NCBI GenBank assembly: GCA_947627815.1
Contig: CANQXN010000077.1
Span: forward strand, 1 to 7,831
DNA from: an uncultured Clostridia bacterium
GTDB taxonomy: Bacteria; Bacillota; Clostridia; Oscillospirales; CAG-272
Length of the DNA: 7,831 bases
Direction: 5' to 3'
Part shown: piece after piece, positions 1 to 6,137 of the stretch
Position numbering within the stretch: position 1 is the stretch's first letter
Layout of the letters: every line of letters begins with the position of its first letter
The notes under the pieces: model-generated
Seen by the model: the letters and a program-made list of their open reading frames with translations, nothing else
The model's database searches: none
Told to the model about the DNA's origin: nothing
Made by a program: the position numbers and the translations under genes

Positions 1-1142
1 ACAGGGTGCGCCTGATGAGTACCGGCGCGGAATTTGACACGGTGGAAGTCGGCACGATGAACGCCTTCGGCCTCCAGAAAGGGGAGGGGCTTGCCGCCGG
101 AGAAGTCGGCTATTTTACGGCGAGCATCAAAAGCGTCGGCGAGACGCGGGTGGGCGACACCGTGACGCTGGCGGAAACGCCCTGCGACGAGGCGCTGCCC
201 GGATTCAAAAAAGCGCTCCCCATGGTGTTTTCCGGCATTTATCCCGCCGACGGCGCCCGATACGGCGATCTGCGGGATGCGCTTGAAAAACTGCAGCTCA
301 ACGACGCCGCGCTTTCCTTTGAGCCTGAAACCTCGGCGGCGCTCGGCTTTGGGTTCCGCTGCGGCTTTTTGGGTCTTTTGCATATGGACATCATACAAGA
401 ACGGATCGAGCGGGAATATAACCTCGATATCATTACCACGGCGCCCAGCGTAATTTATCGCGTGGAAAAGCGCGGCGGCGAAACCGTGATGATCGATAAC
501 CCCACCTCCTATCCGTCGCCCGATGAAATCGTGACGGTATATGAACCCATGATCGCGGCCAGCGTCATTACGCCGAGCGAATATGTGGGGCCGATCATGG
601 ATCTTTGTCAGGATCGTCGCGGTATTTTCATCGATATGAAGTATTTAGACGCCACCCGGGTGGAGCTTCACTATCAGATGCCCTTGAACGAGGTGATCTA
701 CAATTTCTTTGACACCCTGAAAAGCCGCAGTCGTGGCTATGCGTCTTTGGACTATGAATTTGCCGAATATCGCGAAAGCAAGCTTGTCAAACTTGACATT
801 CTTCTGAATGGGGAAGTCATCGACGCGCTCGCTTTCATCGTTCATGAGAGCAAAGCCTATGCCAGAGCCAGAAAGATCTGCGAAAAGCTCAAAGAGAATA
901 TCCCCCGCGCCCTCTTTGAGATCCCGGTGCAGGCCGCCATCGGCGGCAAGATTATCGCCCGCGAAACCGTCAAGGCCATGCGCAAAGACGTGCTTGCCAA
1001 GTGTTACGGCGGCGACATCACGCGGAAAAAGAAATTGCTGGAAAAACAAAAAGAAGGCAAAAAGAAAATGCGCCAGTTGGGTTCGGTGTCGGTGACGCCG
1101 GAAGCCTTTATGGCGGTGCTGAAATTGGACGATGATGAATGA
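1..1142 (+). CDS. lepA: Elongation factor 4 (LepA), 3' part of gene
   Basis: Ribosome-associated translational GTPase that back-translocates or remodels stalled ribosomes, in the cytoplasm. About 379 residues are visible and the reading frame is open to the left edge, so the GTPase domain (roughly the first 220 residues of a ~600-residue family) lies outside the window; the GTG at 6 is an internal valine, not a start. Counting from that codon, the fragment begins in the domain II beta-barrel, then shows the highly conserved CGFLGLLHMDIIQERIERE stretch from residue 119. The LepA-specific C-terminal domain follows, including SLDYEF, CYGGDITRKKKLLEKQKEGK and the ending EAFMAVLKLDDDE. Near the end QLGSVSVTPEAF replaces the more usual Q-I-G-N-V-x-I-P-x-E-A-F, a mild divergence. 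The stop codon overlaps the start of hemW, a pairing common in Bacillota. Identification is certain; only the N-terminus is missing. Confidence 0.97.
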   Translation, partial: RVRLMSTGAEFDTVEVGTMNAFGLQKGEGLAAGEVGYFTASIKSVGETRVGDTVTLAETPCDEALPGFKKALPMVFSGIYPADGARYGDLRDALEKLQLNDAALSFEPETSAALGFGFRCGFLGLLHMDIIQERIEREYNLDIITTAPSVIYRVEKRGGETVMIDNPTSYPSPDEIVTVYEPMIAASVITPSEYVGPIMDLCQDRRGIFIDMKYLDATRVELHYQMPLNEVIYNFFDTLKSRSRGYASLDYEFAEYRESKLVKLDILLNGEVIDALAFIVHESKAYARARKICEKLKENIPRALFEIPVQAAIGGKIIARETVKAMRKDVLAKCYGGDITRKKKLLEKQKEGKKKMRQLGSVSVTPEAFMAVLKLDDDE

Positions 1143-2271
1143 ACCGCGCCCGCTCGGGCTTTATCTCCACATTCCTTTCTGCAAGCAAAAATGCGCCTAC
1201 TGTGATTTTTATTCGCTTTGCGATCTTTCACTTGTAGAAAACTATCTTGCGGCGCTATGTACAGAAATCCGTCTATCGGGCGATCTCTATCACGACAGGA
1301 TCGTGGATACCGTCTATGTCGGCGGCGGCACGCCCTCGCTTTTGTCCACCGATCAGCTTGCCCGCCTGTTTTCCGCCTTGCGCGCCTCCTTTATTCTTTC
1401 GCCCAAGGCGGAAATCACCTTAGAAGCCAATCCTGCCACACTGGGCGAGGAAAAATGCCGGGCGCTCGCCTGTGCGGGCGTCAACCGCCTCTCCCTCGGG
1501 ATGCAGTCGGCGGACGATCGGGAGCTTCAAACCCTTTCCCGCCTGCACAGCTTTGCTTCATTCCTCGAAAGCTACCGCCTGGCCAGCCGCTTTTTCACCA
1601 ATATTAGTTTGGATCTGATCTACGGGCTGCCCGACAGCGATGAAGAGCGGTTTCTCTTTTCTCTCGATCGGGCGATCTCTCTTGCGCCGCAACATATCTC
1701 GCTCTATGCCTTGAAAATTGAGGAGGGAACGCCTTTTGCCGCCCGCCGGGCGGAGCTGGCGCTTCCTTCCGACGATATTGTGGCAGATATGTATCTGGCC
1801 GCCGTCCGGCGGCTTGCCGAGGCGGGGTATAGGCAGTATGAGATCAGCAATTTTGCCCGCCCGGGCTTTGTCTCCCGCCATAACAGCCGCTATTGGAAAC
1901 GGGAAGACTATTTGGGGCTGGGGCCTGCGGCGCACTCCTTTGTGGACGGCCTGCGCTATGCCCATGCAAAAGATCTGGCAGGCTATCTCGTCGCCCTCCG
2001 GGAGGGAAGGCTGCCCCCCAAAGTAGAGGCCTACCGCCCCGATGAAAAAGAGAATATCAACGAGGAGATCATGCTCCGCCTGCGTCTTGTCGAAGGGCTT
2101 TCCCCCGCGTATCTCAAAGAAAAAACGGGGTATGATATTCTCAAGGCAAAAGGCGACGAGATAGCGCTTTTCTGCCGCGGCGGCTTTATGAAGCAGGAGA
2201 ACGGAAGGCTCTGTTTTACCCCCAAGGGCTTTCTTGTCAGCAATACCATTCTGTCAGAACTGATGCTCTGA
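1132..2271 (+). CDS. hemW: Radical-SAM heme chaperone HemW
   Basis: Member of the coproporphyrinogen III oxidase-like radical-SAM family; HemW proteins bind heme and are thought to deliver it to target proteins rather than oxidise coproporphyrinogen. Of 379 residues, the N-terminus has LHIPFC17KQKC21AYC24DFYS: the CX3CX2C ligands for the 4Fe-4S cluster followed by D-F, not the extra Cys of true HemN (CX2CXC). The SAM-binding GGGTPS is at 64-69, NRLSLGMQS at about 118-126, SLDLIYGLP further on, and the HNxxYW heme-binding signature of HemW at 250-255 (HNSRYW), followed by a HemN C-terminal-type domain. Length is normal. The first ATG (1132) or the adjacent one (1135) overlaps the lepA stop by 11 or 8 bases, and no strong Shine-Dalgarno is visible, so translation is probably coupled to lepA. 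In many Bacillota hrcA-grpE-dnaK follow; here they do not. Confidence 0.95.
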   Translation: MMNEPRPLGLYLHIPFCKQKCAYCDFYSLCDLSLVENYLAALCTEIRLSGDLYHDRIVDTVYVGGGTPSLLSTDQLARLFSALRASFILSPKAEITLEANPATLGEEKCRALACAGVNRLSLGMQSADDRELQTLSRLHSFASFLESYRLASRFFTNISLDLIYGLPDSDEERFLFSLDRAISLAPQHISLYALKIEEGTPFAARRAELALPSDDIVADMYLAAVRRLAEAGYRQYEISNFARPGFVSRHNSRYWKREDYLGLGPAAHSFVDGLRYAHAKDLAGYLVALREGRLPPKVEAYRPDEKENINEEIMLRLRLVEGLSPAYLKEKTGYDILKAKGDEIALFCRGGFMKQENGRLCFTPKGFLVSNTILSELML

Positions 2272-2283
2272 TCTTCCACGAGG

Positions 2284-2325
2284 AAAAAATCATGGCCGCC
2301 GGCTGTATGTCGGAGGCCATTTTTT
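2284..2325 (+). terminator. Terminator-like hairpin after hemW, overlapping the next gene's ribosome binding site
   Basis: ATGGCC at 2292-2297 pairs with GGCCAT at 2315-2320, and CCG at 2299-2301 pairs with CGG at 2311-2313. One G/A mismatch separates the two stems, and the loop is 9 bases. A run of six T (2320-2325) follows directly and a run of six A (2284-2289) precedes it, so it could act in both directions. The hairpin starts about 20 bases after the hemW stop. Its 3' arm contains GGAGG (2312-2316), the likely Shine-Dalgarno of the downstream gene, whose ATG is at 2327. Termination efficiency is inferred from form only. Confidence 0.7.
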
Positions 2326-2326
2326 G

Positions 2327-3061
2327 ATGAAAAAAGGTTCAGCATTGCGAAAAGAAACAAACAGGGGCGCCCTGTCCGCCGTGTCGGTCAGTATGACGGT
2401 GATTTTTGCGCTTGCTTATTGGCACGACAGTCTCTTTTTTCTCCGTTTGGAAGAGTTTGTCAAAGAAAAGCCATGGTTTGCGGCGCTTTTTATGCTGGCG
2501 CTTTTCGTGCTGAAAGCCTTTCTCCCGCTTTTTCTTCCTTTGTTCGCCCTCTATACCATGACCGGGCGGGTCTTTTCCGATGATTTTTTGTCGGTGGCGG
2601 TCAATCTTTTCGGCATGGCGCTCATGGTTTCTCTCGTCTATGCCATGGGGCGCATGAAAATGCCACGCGCGCGGGGCAGGGGGAGAGGGCGGGGTTCTCC
2701 CCTTTTTTTGAAATACCGTGAGTTTCGCCAAAAAGTAAAAACCGGCGTGTCGGCGGCGCTTTCCCAACATACGGCGCGTTCTCTTTTTTTGTTCACTCTT
2801 TCGCCTTTTCCCTTTGGCTCTTTGGGCAAAATATGCGGGGAGAATGCCTTTTCCTTTCCGCTCTACCTGCTCCTGACCCTTGCGGGATGCCTGCCTCGGC
2901 TTCTTTGCGCGACGCTTTTGGGCATGAGCTTGGATACCCCTTCGTCGCCCGGCTTTTACTTCTCGTTTGCCCTCACGATCTTTGTGAGTGTCGGCTCGCT
3001 GCTTCTCTTTTTTCGCGCTTTTCGCGGCGTCGATGAAAAAGAAGCCCCTCTGAAAGAATAA
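2327..3061 (+). CDS. Polytopic membrane protein, probable VTT/DedA-like (TVP38/TMEM64-type) family
   Basis: A 244-residue integral membrane protein. Hydrophobic segments lie at about 15-32, 52-78, 87-108, 152-170, 177-199 and 210-229. The pattern matches the VTT (SNARE-associated Golgi / DedA) family, whose bacterial members act in lipid or ion handling at the cytoplasmic membrane. TGRVF (79-83) followed by NLFGMALMVSLVYAMGR (93-109) resembles the family's G-x-x-F-G ... GATLGA...LGR segment. FLFTLSPFPFGSLGKICG (154-171) and the following GCLPRLL (187-193) resemble the second half-repeat, with its conserved Pro residues. The family call rests on this resemblance and is not certain. Between the halves is an unusual Arg/Gly run, RARGRGRGRG (114-123). 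I chose ATG 2327 because GGAGG lies 10 bases upstream; an in-frame TTG at 2324 is less likely. No own promoter was seen. An equally long reverse-strand frame is Lys/Arg-rich and looks like a shadow. Confidence 0.6.
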   Translation: MKKGSALRKETNRGALSAVSVSMTVIFALAYWHDSLFFLRLEEFVKEKPWFAALFMLALFVLKAFLPLFLPLFALYTMTGRVFSDDFLSVAVNLFGMALMVSLVYAMGRMKMPRARGRGRGRGSPLFLKYREFRQKVKTGVSAALSQHTARSLFLFTLSPFPFGSLGKICGENAFSFPLYLLLTLAGCLPRLLCATLLGMSLDTPSSPGFYFSFALTIFVSVGSLLLFFRAFRGVDEKEAPLKE

Positions 3062-3068
3062 CCATACG

Positions 3069-3112
3069 ACCACAATAAAAAAGACGGGCGAACCCGTCTT
3101 TTTTATTGTGGT
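3069..3112. terminator. Perfect bidirectional terminator between convergent genes
   Basis: The arms at 3069-3088 and 3093-3112 are exact reverse complements (20 bp) around a CGAA tetraloop (3089-3092). The core GACGGG/CCCGTC is flanked by A6 on one arm and T6 on the other, so transcripts from either strand end in a U-run. It starts 8 bases after the stop of the membrane protein gene and ends 13 bases before the stop of the leftward lipoprotein gene, exactly where a shared terminator is expected. Confidence 0.95.
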
Positions 3113-3124
3113 AACATTCGGTTT

Positions 3125-4414
3125 TTAGTCTTCTTCTACCCAAGCGGTGATGGTGAGATGCTCAATGGCGGCGCCCCAACCGGCAGAGGGGAAGCAGTCA
3201 GAGAGCTTGATATACAGATAAGTATAGCACTCATATTCATAGGGATTAATGACGATCTCGTGGTGGTAGTTCGTTTCAGCGATATAGTCGCCGGAAGCGT
3301 TAAACCAGGCAGGATCCGATCCGTGTTCGGCAAGGAACTGTTTATATTCCTCGGTATCGCTGTAAGATTCGATTGGTGTCCAGGTCTGCATATCGCCGGA
3401 AATTTCAACTTTGTAGTTCTGCGTCAGATCCAGAATAATTTCAGGTTCCACAAATTTGCGCACATCGATGCGATAAATACCGTAAGCGTTTCCGTCGAAA
3501 TAGCGGCGGGTATCGTTTGCCGCACCGAAATATTGATCGTCCATGAGATATTCTTTGTCTTGATCCTGACCGTTGGTGGCAAGTTCGACTACATTTTTCT
3601 GCGTCATGTTATCGGAGTGATACTGCGGCACGCCGGGGGTGTTGTCATCGTCGCCGCCCTCGCCCTTGCCTTCTTCATACCAGGAGACGGTGAAGTTCAT
3701 GATGGTGCCGCCCCAGCCTTCGGTCGGGTTGCAGTTGGTGATGATCACATAGAAAATGCCGTAATAGCCGTAGTCATAGGGGTTGATCACTATGCTCGTA
3801 CGGTTGGAGAAGCCTTCCGTGTAAACACCGTTTTCGTTGAATTGTTCGGGCGGATATTCGTCATAATGATCTTTGAAGTTGGCGATCAGTTCCCATTCCG
3901 ATTCATCGACGCTCTGGTCTTCAAAAACGCGGACGACATAATTCTGGCGGACATCGAGCGTAATGGTCGGCTCGGTCAGACCGGTTACATCAAATTCATA
4001 CATGATCATGCTCTCGCCGTCGGCATAACGCTCGTTGCCGTTGGCTCCCGCGTTGTGATAGAAAAGATAGCCGTGATTTTCGGCATAGAACTCTTCGCTG
4101 TCGTTGTCAAACTGGTTGGTATTGACTTTCACGCTTTCTGTGTGATATTCCTTGGCGGGGTCTCTCATGTTGGGACCGGCAGGATCAGTGACAGGCGGCG
4201 TCGGAGAGGTGGTTTCTGCGGGTGTGGTAGGATCTGTCTGGACATTGTTGCTTTCCGTGGCGGCAGGCGTCGAGGTAGCGGCGGGCGTTGAGCTGCCGGC
4301 CGGTGTAGAGCTGTTTGCCGGCGCCGGCGTCGTGGTGTCGTCACTGCAGGCGACAAGCAGACACAGCGAGACAACTAAAATGATGGATAAGAGCAGTACA
4401 AGTAGTTTTTTCAT
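3125..4414 (-). CDS. Secreted lipoprotein with two tandem copies of an unrecognised domain
   Basis: I do not recognise the family. The 429-residue product starts MKKLLVLLLSIILVVSLCLLVAC: a basic n-region, a hydrophobic core and a lipobox LVAC with the lipidated Cys at 23, so it should be anchored on the outer face of the membrane. Residues 24-82 form a Thr/Pro/Ser/Ala-rich spacer with repeated STPA units, probably extended. Two homologous domains follow, about 91-248 and 266-428, joined by a Gly/Asp-rich linker (249-265). Each has an R-Y-x-D-G, EP-x-I-x-LD-x-x-QNY, IVINPY and C-x-P-x-x-GWG-x-x-I signature and ends in W-x-EE. The alternating hydrophobic pattern, many aromatics and acidic composition suggest an extracellular beta-sandwich, perhaps ligand- or glycan-binding, but this is inference. 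It has a strong TAAGGAGG site five bases before ATG, its own promoter, and lower GC than its neighbours in the stretches I sampled. Confidence 0.88.
   Translation of the reverse strand: MKKLLVLLLSIILVVSLCLLVACSDDTTTPAPANSSTPAGSSTPAATSTPAATESNNVQTDPTTPAETTSPTPPVTDPAGPNMRDPAKEYHTESVKVNTNQFDNDSEEFYAENHGYLFYHNAGANGNERYADGESMIMYEFDVTGLTEPTITLDVRQNYVVRVFEDQSVDESEWELIANFKDHYDEYPPEQFNENGVYTEGFSNRTSIVINPYDYGYYGIFYVIITNCNPTEGWGGTIMNFTVSWYEEGKGEGGDDDNTPGVPQYHSDNMTQKNVVELATNGQDQDKEYLMDDQYFGAANDTRRYFDGNAYGIYRIDVRKFVEPEIILDLTQNYKVEISGDMQTWTPIESYSDTEEYKQFLAEHGSDPAWFNASGDYIAETNYHHEIVINPYEYECYTYLYIKLSDCFPSAGWGAAIEHLTITAWVEED
3131..3619 (-). repeat. Second copy of the duplicated lipoprotein domain (protein-level repeat)
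   Basis: Encodes residues 266-428 of the lipoprotein. Matching landmarks are R304-Y305-x-D-G, EP (323-324), LD..QNY (328-334), IVINPY (387-392), C407-x-P and GWG (412-414), ending in WVEE. In the last ~43 residues about 19 positions are identical to the first copy with one gap, counted by eye. This copy has an additional Cys at 396. Confidence 0.85.
3671..4144 (-). repeat. First copy of the duplicated lipoprotein domain (protein-level repeat)
   Basis: Encodes residues 91-248 of the lipoprotein. Landmarks are R129-Y130-x-D-G, EP (148-149), LD..QNY (153-159), IVINPY (208-213), C228-x-P and GWG (233-235), ending in WYEE. The same landmarks recur in the same order about 175-179 residues later. 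The repeat is clear in protein but I see no long DNA identity, which points to an old duplication. Confidence 0.85.
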
Positions 4415-4419
4415 AATAA

Positions 4420-4427
4420 CCTCCTTA
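4420..4427 (-). promoter_or_regulatory. Ribosome binding site of the lipoprotein gene
   Basis: On the minus strand TAAGGAGG precedes the ATG (4412-4414) by five bases. It is a near-perfect match to the anti-Shine-Dalgarno sequence and fixes this start codon. Confidence 0.9.
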
Positions 4428-4431
4428 GGGA

Positions 4432-4457
4432 CTTAAGCAACACAATCTGTTGTTAAG
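4432..4457 (-). promoter_or_regulatory. Leader hairpin upstream of the lipoprotein gene
   Basis: The arms CTTAA/TTAAG (4432-4436 with 4453-4457) and CAACA/TGTTG (4438-4442 with 4448-4452) form a ten-pair stem with one bulged base at 4437 and a five-base loop. It lies between the predicted transcription start (about 4467) and the ribosome binding site. It has no U-run after it, so it is not a terminator; it could stabilise the 5' end of the mRNA or be an operator. The function is inferred. Confidence 0.5.
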
Positions 4458-4473
4458 ATTATATTACGAAACT

Positions 4474-4502
4474 ATTATACAGCATTTAAAACAAAAAATC
4501 AA
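4474..4502 (-). promoter_or_regulatory. Sigma-A-type promoter of the lipoprotein gene
   Basis: On the minus strand the -35 box TTGATT (4497-4502) and the consensus -10 box TATAAT (4474-4479) are separated by exactly 17 bases of AT-rich sequence. The predicted start near 4467 gives a leader of about 50 bases before the ATG at 4414. It lies in the gap after the sulfatase stop, so the lipoprotein gene is likely transcribed on its own. Confidence 0.82.
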
Positions 4503-4588
4503 GAGTTAGTTGAGCTTTTTTTGGCTTGTTTTTCTACGGCTGCTCTTTTTTTCTTCGAATCTGAAAAAATATGGCTTATTTTACAGTG

Positions 4589-6004
4589 TCAGGGTACAAG
4601 AACGGCCTTCAGAATGCGGTCCTTCGCCCAATGATCCCGATAATAGCTGTTGTCGCGGAAGTTGTCATGGATCGATGCCATTTTGGCGTACATCTCCTCG
4701 CGCAGGGCGGCGGCGACATCGGCATAAGCGGGATCGTCAATACGGTTGACTGTCTGTCCCGGGTCGCAAAGGTTGTCAAAAAGAAGCTCTTTTCCGTCTT
4801 TTTTATAGACCGCGAAAGTATACCGTTTGGTGCGCAGGGCGCGCCATTCATAGCCGTCGCCCCAGATCGCGGTGGGGCCGGTTCCCATCATCAAAGAGCC
4901 TTCGTCGCTCTGCGTCTCGCCGCAAAGCTCTTGTTTTTTGTCTTTTCCTTCCACCGTCGCGGGAATTGGAAGATCCATGTACGACAAGAGAGTTGGCATA
5001 ATGTCGACGGTATTGAAGTTGGCGTCGCAATGTCCGGGGGCAAAGTCATGTCCGTGCAGGAAGAAAGGCACCCGCACCGCTTCCTCGTAAAAGATGTTTT
5101 TGGCTCGCCGCCCGTGGGCGCCGAACAATTCGCCGTGATCGGAAGTGAAGATCACAATCGAGTTTTCCCAAAGCCCCAACTTTCGGATCGCTTCGGTGAG
5201 GCGACCGAAATTGTCGTCGAGATTGGCTACCATGCCGTAATAGATTCTCCGCCATGATTCTAACTCTTCCCGCTCTTTGGGCGAAAGTTTCGCCCAGTCA
5301 TCGGCATACGGGTCGTTTTCCTCCCCGTAATTGTCGGGATTGGGCAGGGGCGTGTCTTTGAACATTTCATAGTATTTTTCGGGGATATTTTCCCTGATCC
5401 AGGGGTCGTGCGGCGTGCCGAGGGAGAGGAAGAAGGCGAAAGGCTTTTCACCGGCGGCAAGGCGCGTCAGGTGTTCAATGGCCATGTCGGTCTGGGCGTC
5501 CGGTTCATAGGCGTTGTCGGGATAGAAAATCTTTTCTTTGGAGTCACCGTGATAATAGGCATACGGCGCATAGTAGTCGTGGTGGAAATTGTAACCGATG
5601 AAGGTGTCGTCAAATCCCAGCCGCTCTCCCACGGGAATGTAGGAGTTGTCGGGATTGAAATGGTCGCCCAAACGGTTGGCCCAAAGATGCCATTTGCCGA
5701 TATAGCAGGTCTCGTAACCGTGGCGCGTCAGCACATTGGCGAAGGATTCGTGGTTTTGATTCAGGCGGATTTCATTGATGACCATGCCGGTAGAGGTGGT
5801 ATATTTCCCCGTGAAAAGGGAAGCGCGATAGGGCGCGCAAACCGGATGGCCGGAAACGGCGTTGTCCAAACAGAGGGAGTCGGCGGCAAAGGCGTCGATA
5901 TGAGGCGTGCGGGCGACAGAATCGCCGTAAAAGCCGAGGCTTTGTCGGCGGAGCTGGTCTGCAAAAATGTAAATCAGATTGGGACGCTTGCGGTCGCTTT
6001 CCAT
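4589..6004 (-). CDS. Cysteine-type sulfatase (family S1), cytosolic, substrate unknown
   Basis: Hydrolyses sulfate esters (or sulfamates) using a formylglycine made from an active-site Cys. The 471-residue protein begins with PNLIYIFADQ (D16, Q17 region of the metal site). It carries the signature C56-A-P-Y-R60 followed by ASLFTG, the second signature GYETCYIGKWH (96-106), TPH199DP, and the metal-binding SD289H290GE followed by G-x-H-G and K302. All core catalytic positions of the alkaline-phosphatase-like sulfatase fold are present; Tyr replaces the common Ser in CxPSR. No signal peptide is visible, so it should act in the cytoplasm on imported sulfated sugars or small esters. Being Cys-type in a probable anaerobe, it would need the radical-SAM maturase anSME, which is not in this window; HemW is a different branch. 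The start at 6004 is fixed by AAGGAGG six bases upstream; an in-frame extension to 6139 runs through the ppdK terminator and was rejected. Exact substrate cannot be read from the sequence. Confidence 0.9.
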   Translation of the reverse strand: MESDRKRPNLIYIFADQLRRQSLGFYGDSVARTPHIDAFAADSLCLDNAVSGHPVCAPYRASLFTGKYTTSTGMVINEIRLNQNHESFANVLTRHGYETCYIGKWHLWANRLGDHFNPDNSYIPVGERLGFDDTFIGYNFHHDYYAPYAYYHGDSKEKIFYPDNAYEPDAQTDMAIEHLTRLAAGEKPFAFFLSLGTPHDPWIRENIPEKYYEMFKDTPLPNPDNYGEENDPYADDWAKLSPKEREELESWRRIYYGMVANLDDNFGRLTEAIRKLGLWENSIVIFTSDHGELFGAHGRRAKNIFYEEAVRVPFFLHGHDFAPGHCDANFNTVDIMPTLLSYMDLPIPATVEGKDKKQELCGETQSDEGSLMMGTGPTAIWGDGYEWRALRTKRYTFAVYKKDGKELLFDNLCDPGQTVNRIDDPAYADVAAALREEMYAKMASIHDNFRDNSYYRDHWAKDRILKAVLVP

Positions 6005-6010
6005 ATCTTT

Positions 6011-6017
6011 CCTCCTT
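6011..6017 (-). promoter_or_regulatory. Ribosome binding site deciding the sulfatase start
   Basis: AAGGAGG on the minus strand lies six bases before the ATG at 6002-6004, directly ahead of the conserved PNLIYIFADQ segment. This supports the 471-residue form over the 516-residue open frame. Confidence 0.88.
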
Positions 6018-6039
6018 ATATTATATTCATTTTTTGCCG

Positions 6040-6065
6040 GCCGGTGTTGAAAGGGTCTGACCGGC
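6040..6065. promoter_or_regulatory. Inverted repeat upstream of the sulfatase gene, possible operator
   Basis: GCCGGT (6040-6045) and ACCGGC (6060-6065) are exact reverse complements separated by 14 bases, between the ppdK terminator and the sulfatase ribosome binding site. The two-half-site spacing (centres 20 bases apart, about two helical turns) would suit a dimeric regulator. Six-base arms in GC-rich DNA could also arise by chance. Confidence 0.25.
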
Positions 6066-6100
6066 GCGATCCATAGACGGAGTTTTCCAAAGCGGGCGTT

Positions 6101-6137
6101 TAAAAAAGCGGGGGAGCTTCTTTGCGAAACTCCCCCC
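6101..6137 (-). terminator. Rho-independent terminator of ppdK
   Basis: Read on the minus strand, GGGGGAG (6130-6136) pairs with CTCCCCC (6110-6116). The stem continues through a U-G wobble and TTC/GAA (6126-6128 with 6118-6120) to a five-base loop, giving an 11-pair stem, then GC and six T (6107-6102). It begins about 15 bases after the ppdK stop and should separate ppdK from the sulfatase. Confidence 0.92.

Noticed and set aside
1132..2271. HemN (oxygen-independent coproporphyrinogen III oxidase) or anSME as the identity of the radical-SAM protein
   Set aside because: The cluster motif is CX3CX2C followed by D-F rather than the CX2CXC of HemN. The HNxxYW signature marks HemW, and no SPASM-type Cys cluster is present.
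2339..3073. 244-residue open frame on the minus strand opposite the membrane protein
   Set aside because: Its product is a featureless Lys/Arg/Gln-rich string, it starts inside the bidirectional terminator, and the plus-strand frame has a coherent transmembrane pattern.
3158..4291. 377-residue open frame on the plus strand
   Set aside because: It is antisense to the lipoprotein, whose signal peptide, lipobox, internal repeat, promoter and ribosome binding site are all consistent. The plus-strand translation is a hydrophobic shadow with no motif or ribosome binding site.
4240..4345. Short imprecise DNA repeats that might be a CRISPR or minisatellite
   Set aside because: They encode the in-frame STPA-rich stalk of the lipoprotein; there is no regular repeat-spacer pattern.
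4561..4586. AT-rich hairpin after the sulfatase stop as its terminator
   Set aside because: The stem is almost entirely A-T with a bulge and no following U-run; too weak to call. No other clear terminator was found before the lipoprotein promoter.
6020..6025. TATAAT on the minus strand just before the sulfatase ribosome binding site
   Set aside because: It lies only two bases from the AAGGAGG, so transcription would start inside or after the ribosome binding site, and no -35 box is found 16-19 bases upstream.
5408..6076. 222-residue plus-strand open frame
   Set aside because: Antisense to the sulfatase active-site region, with no ribosome binding site or recognisable motif.
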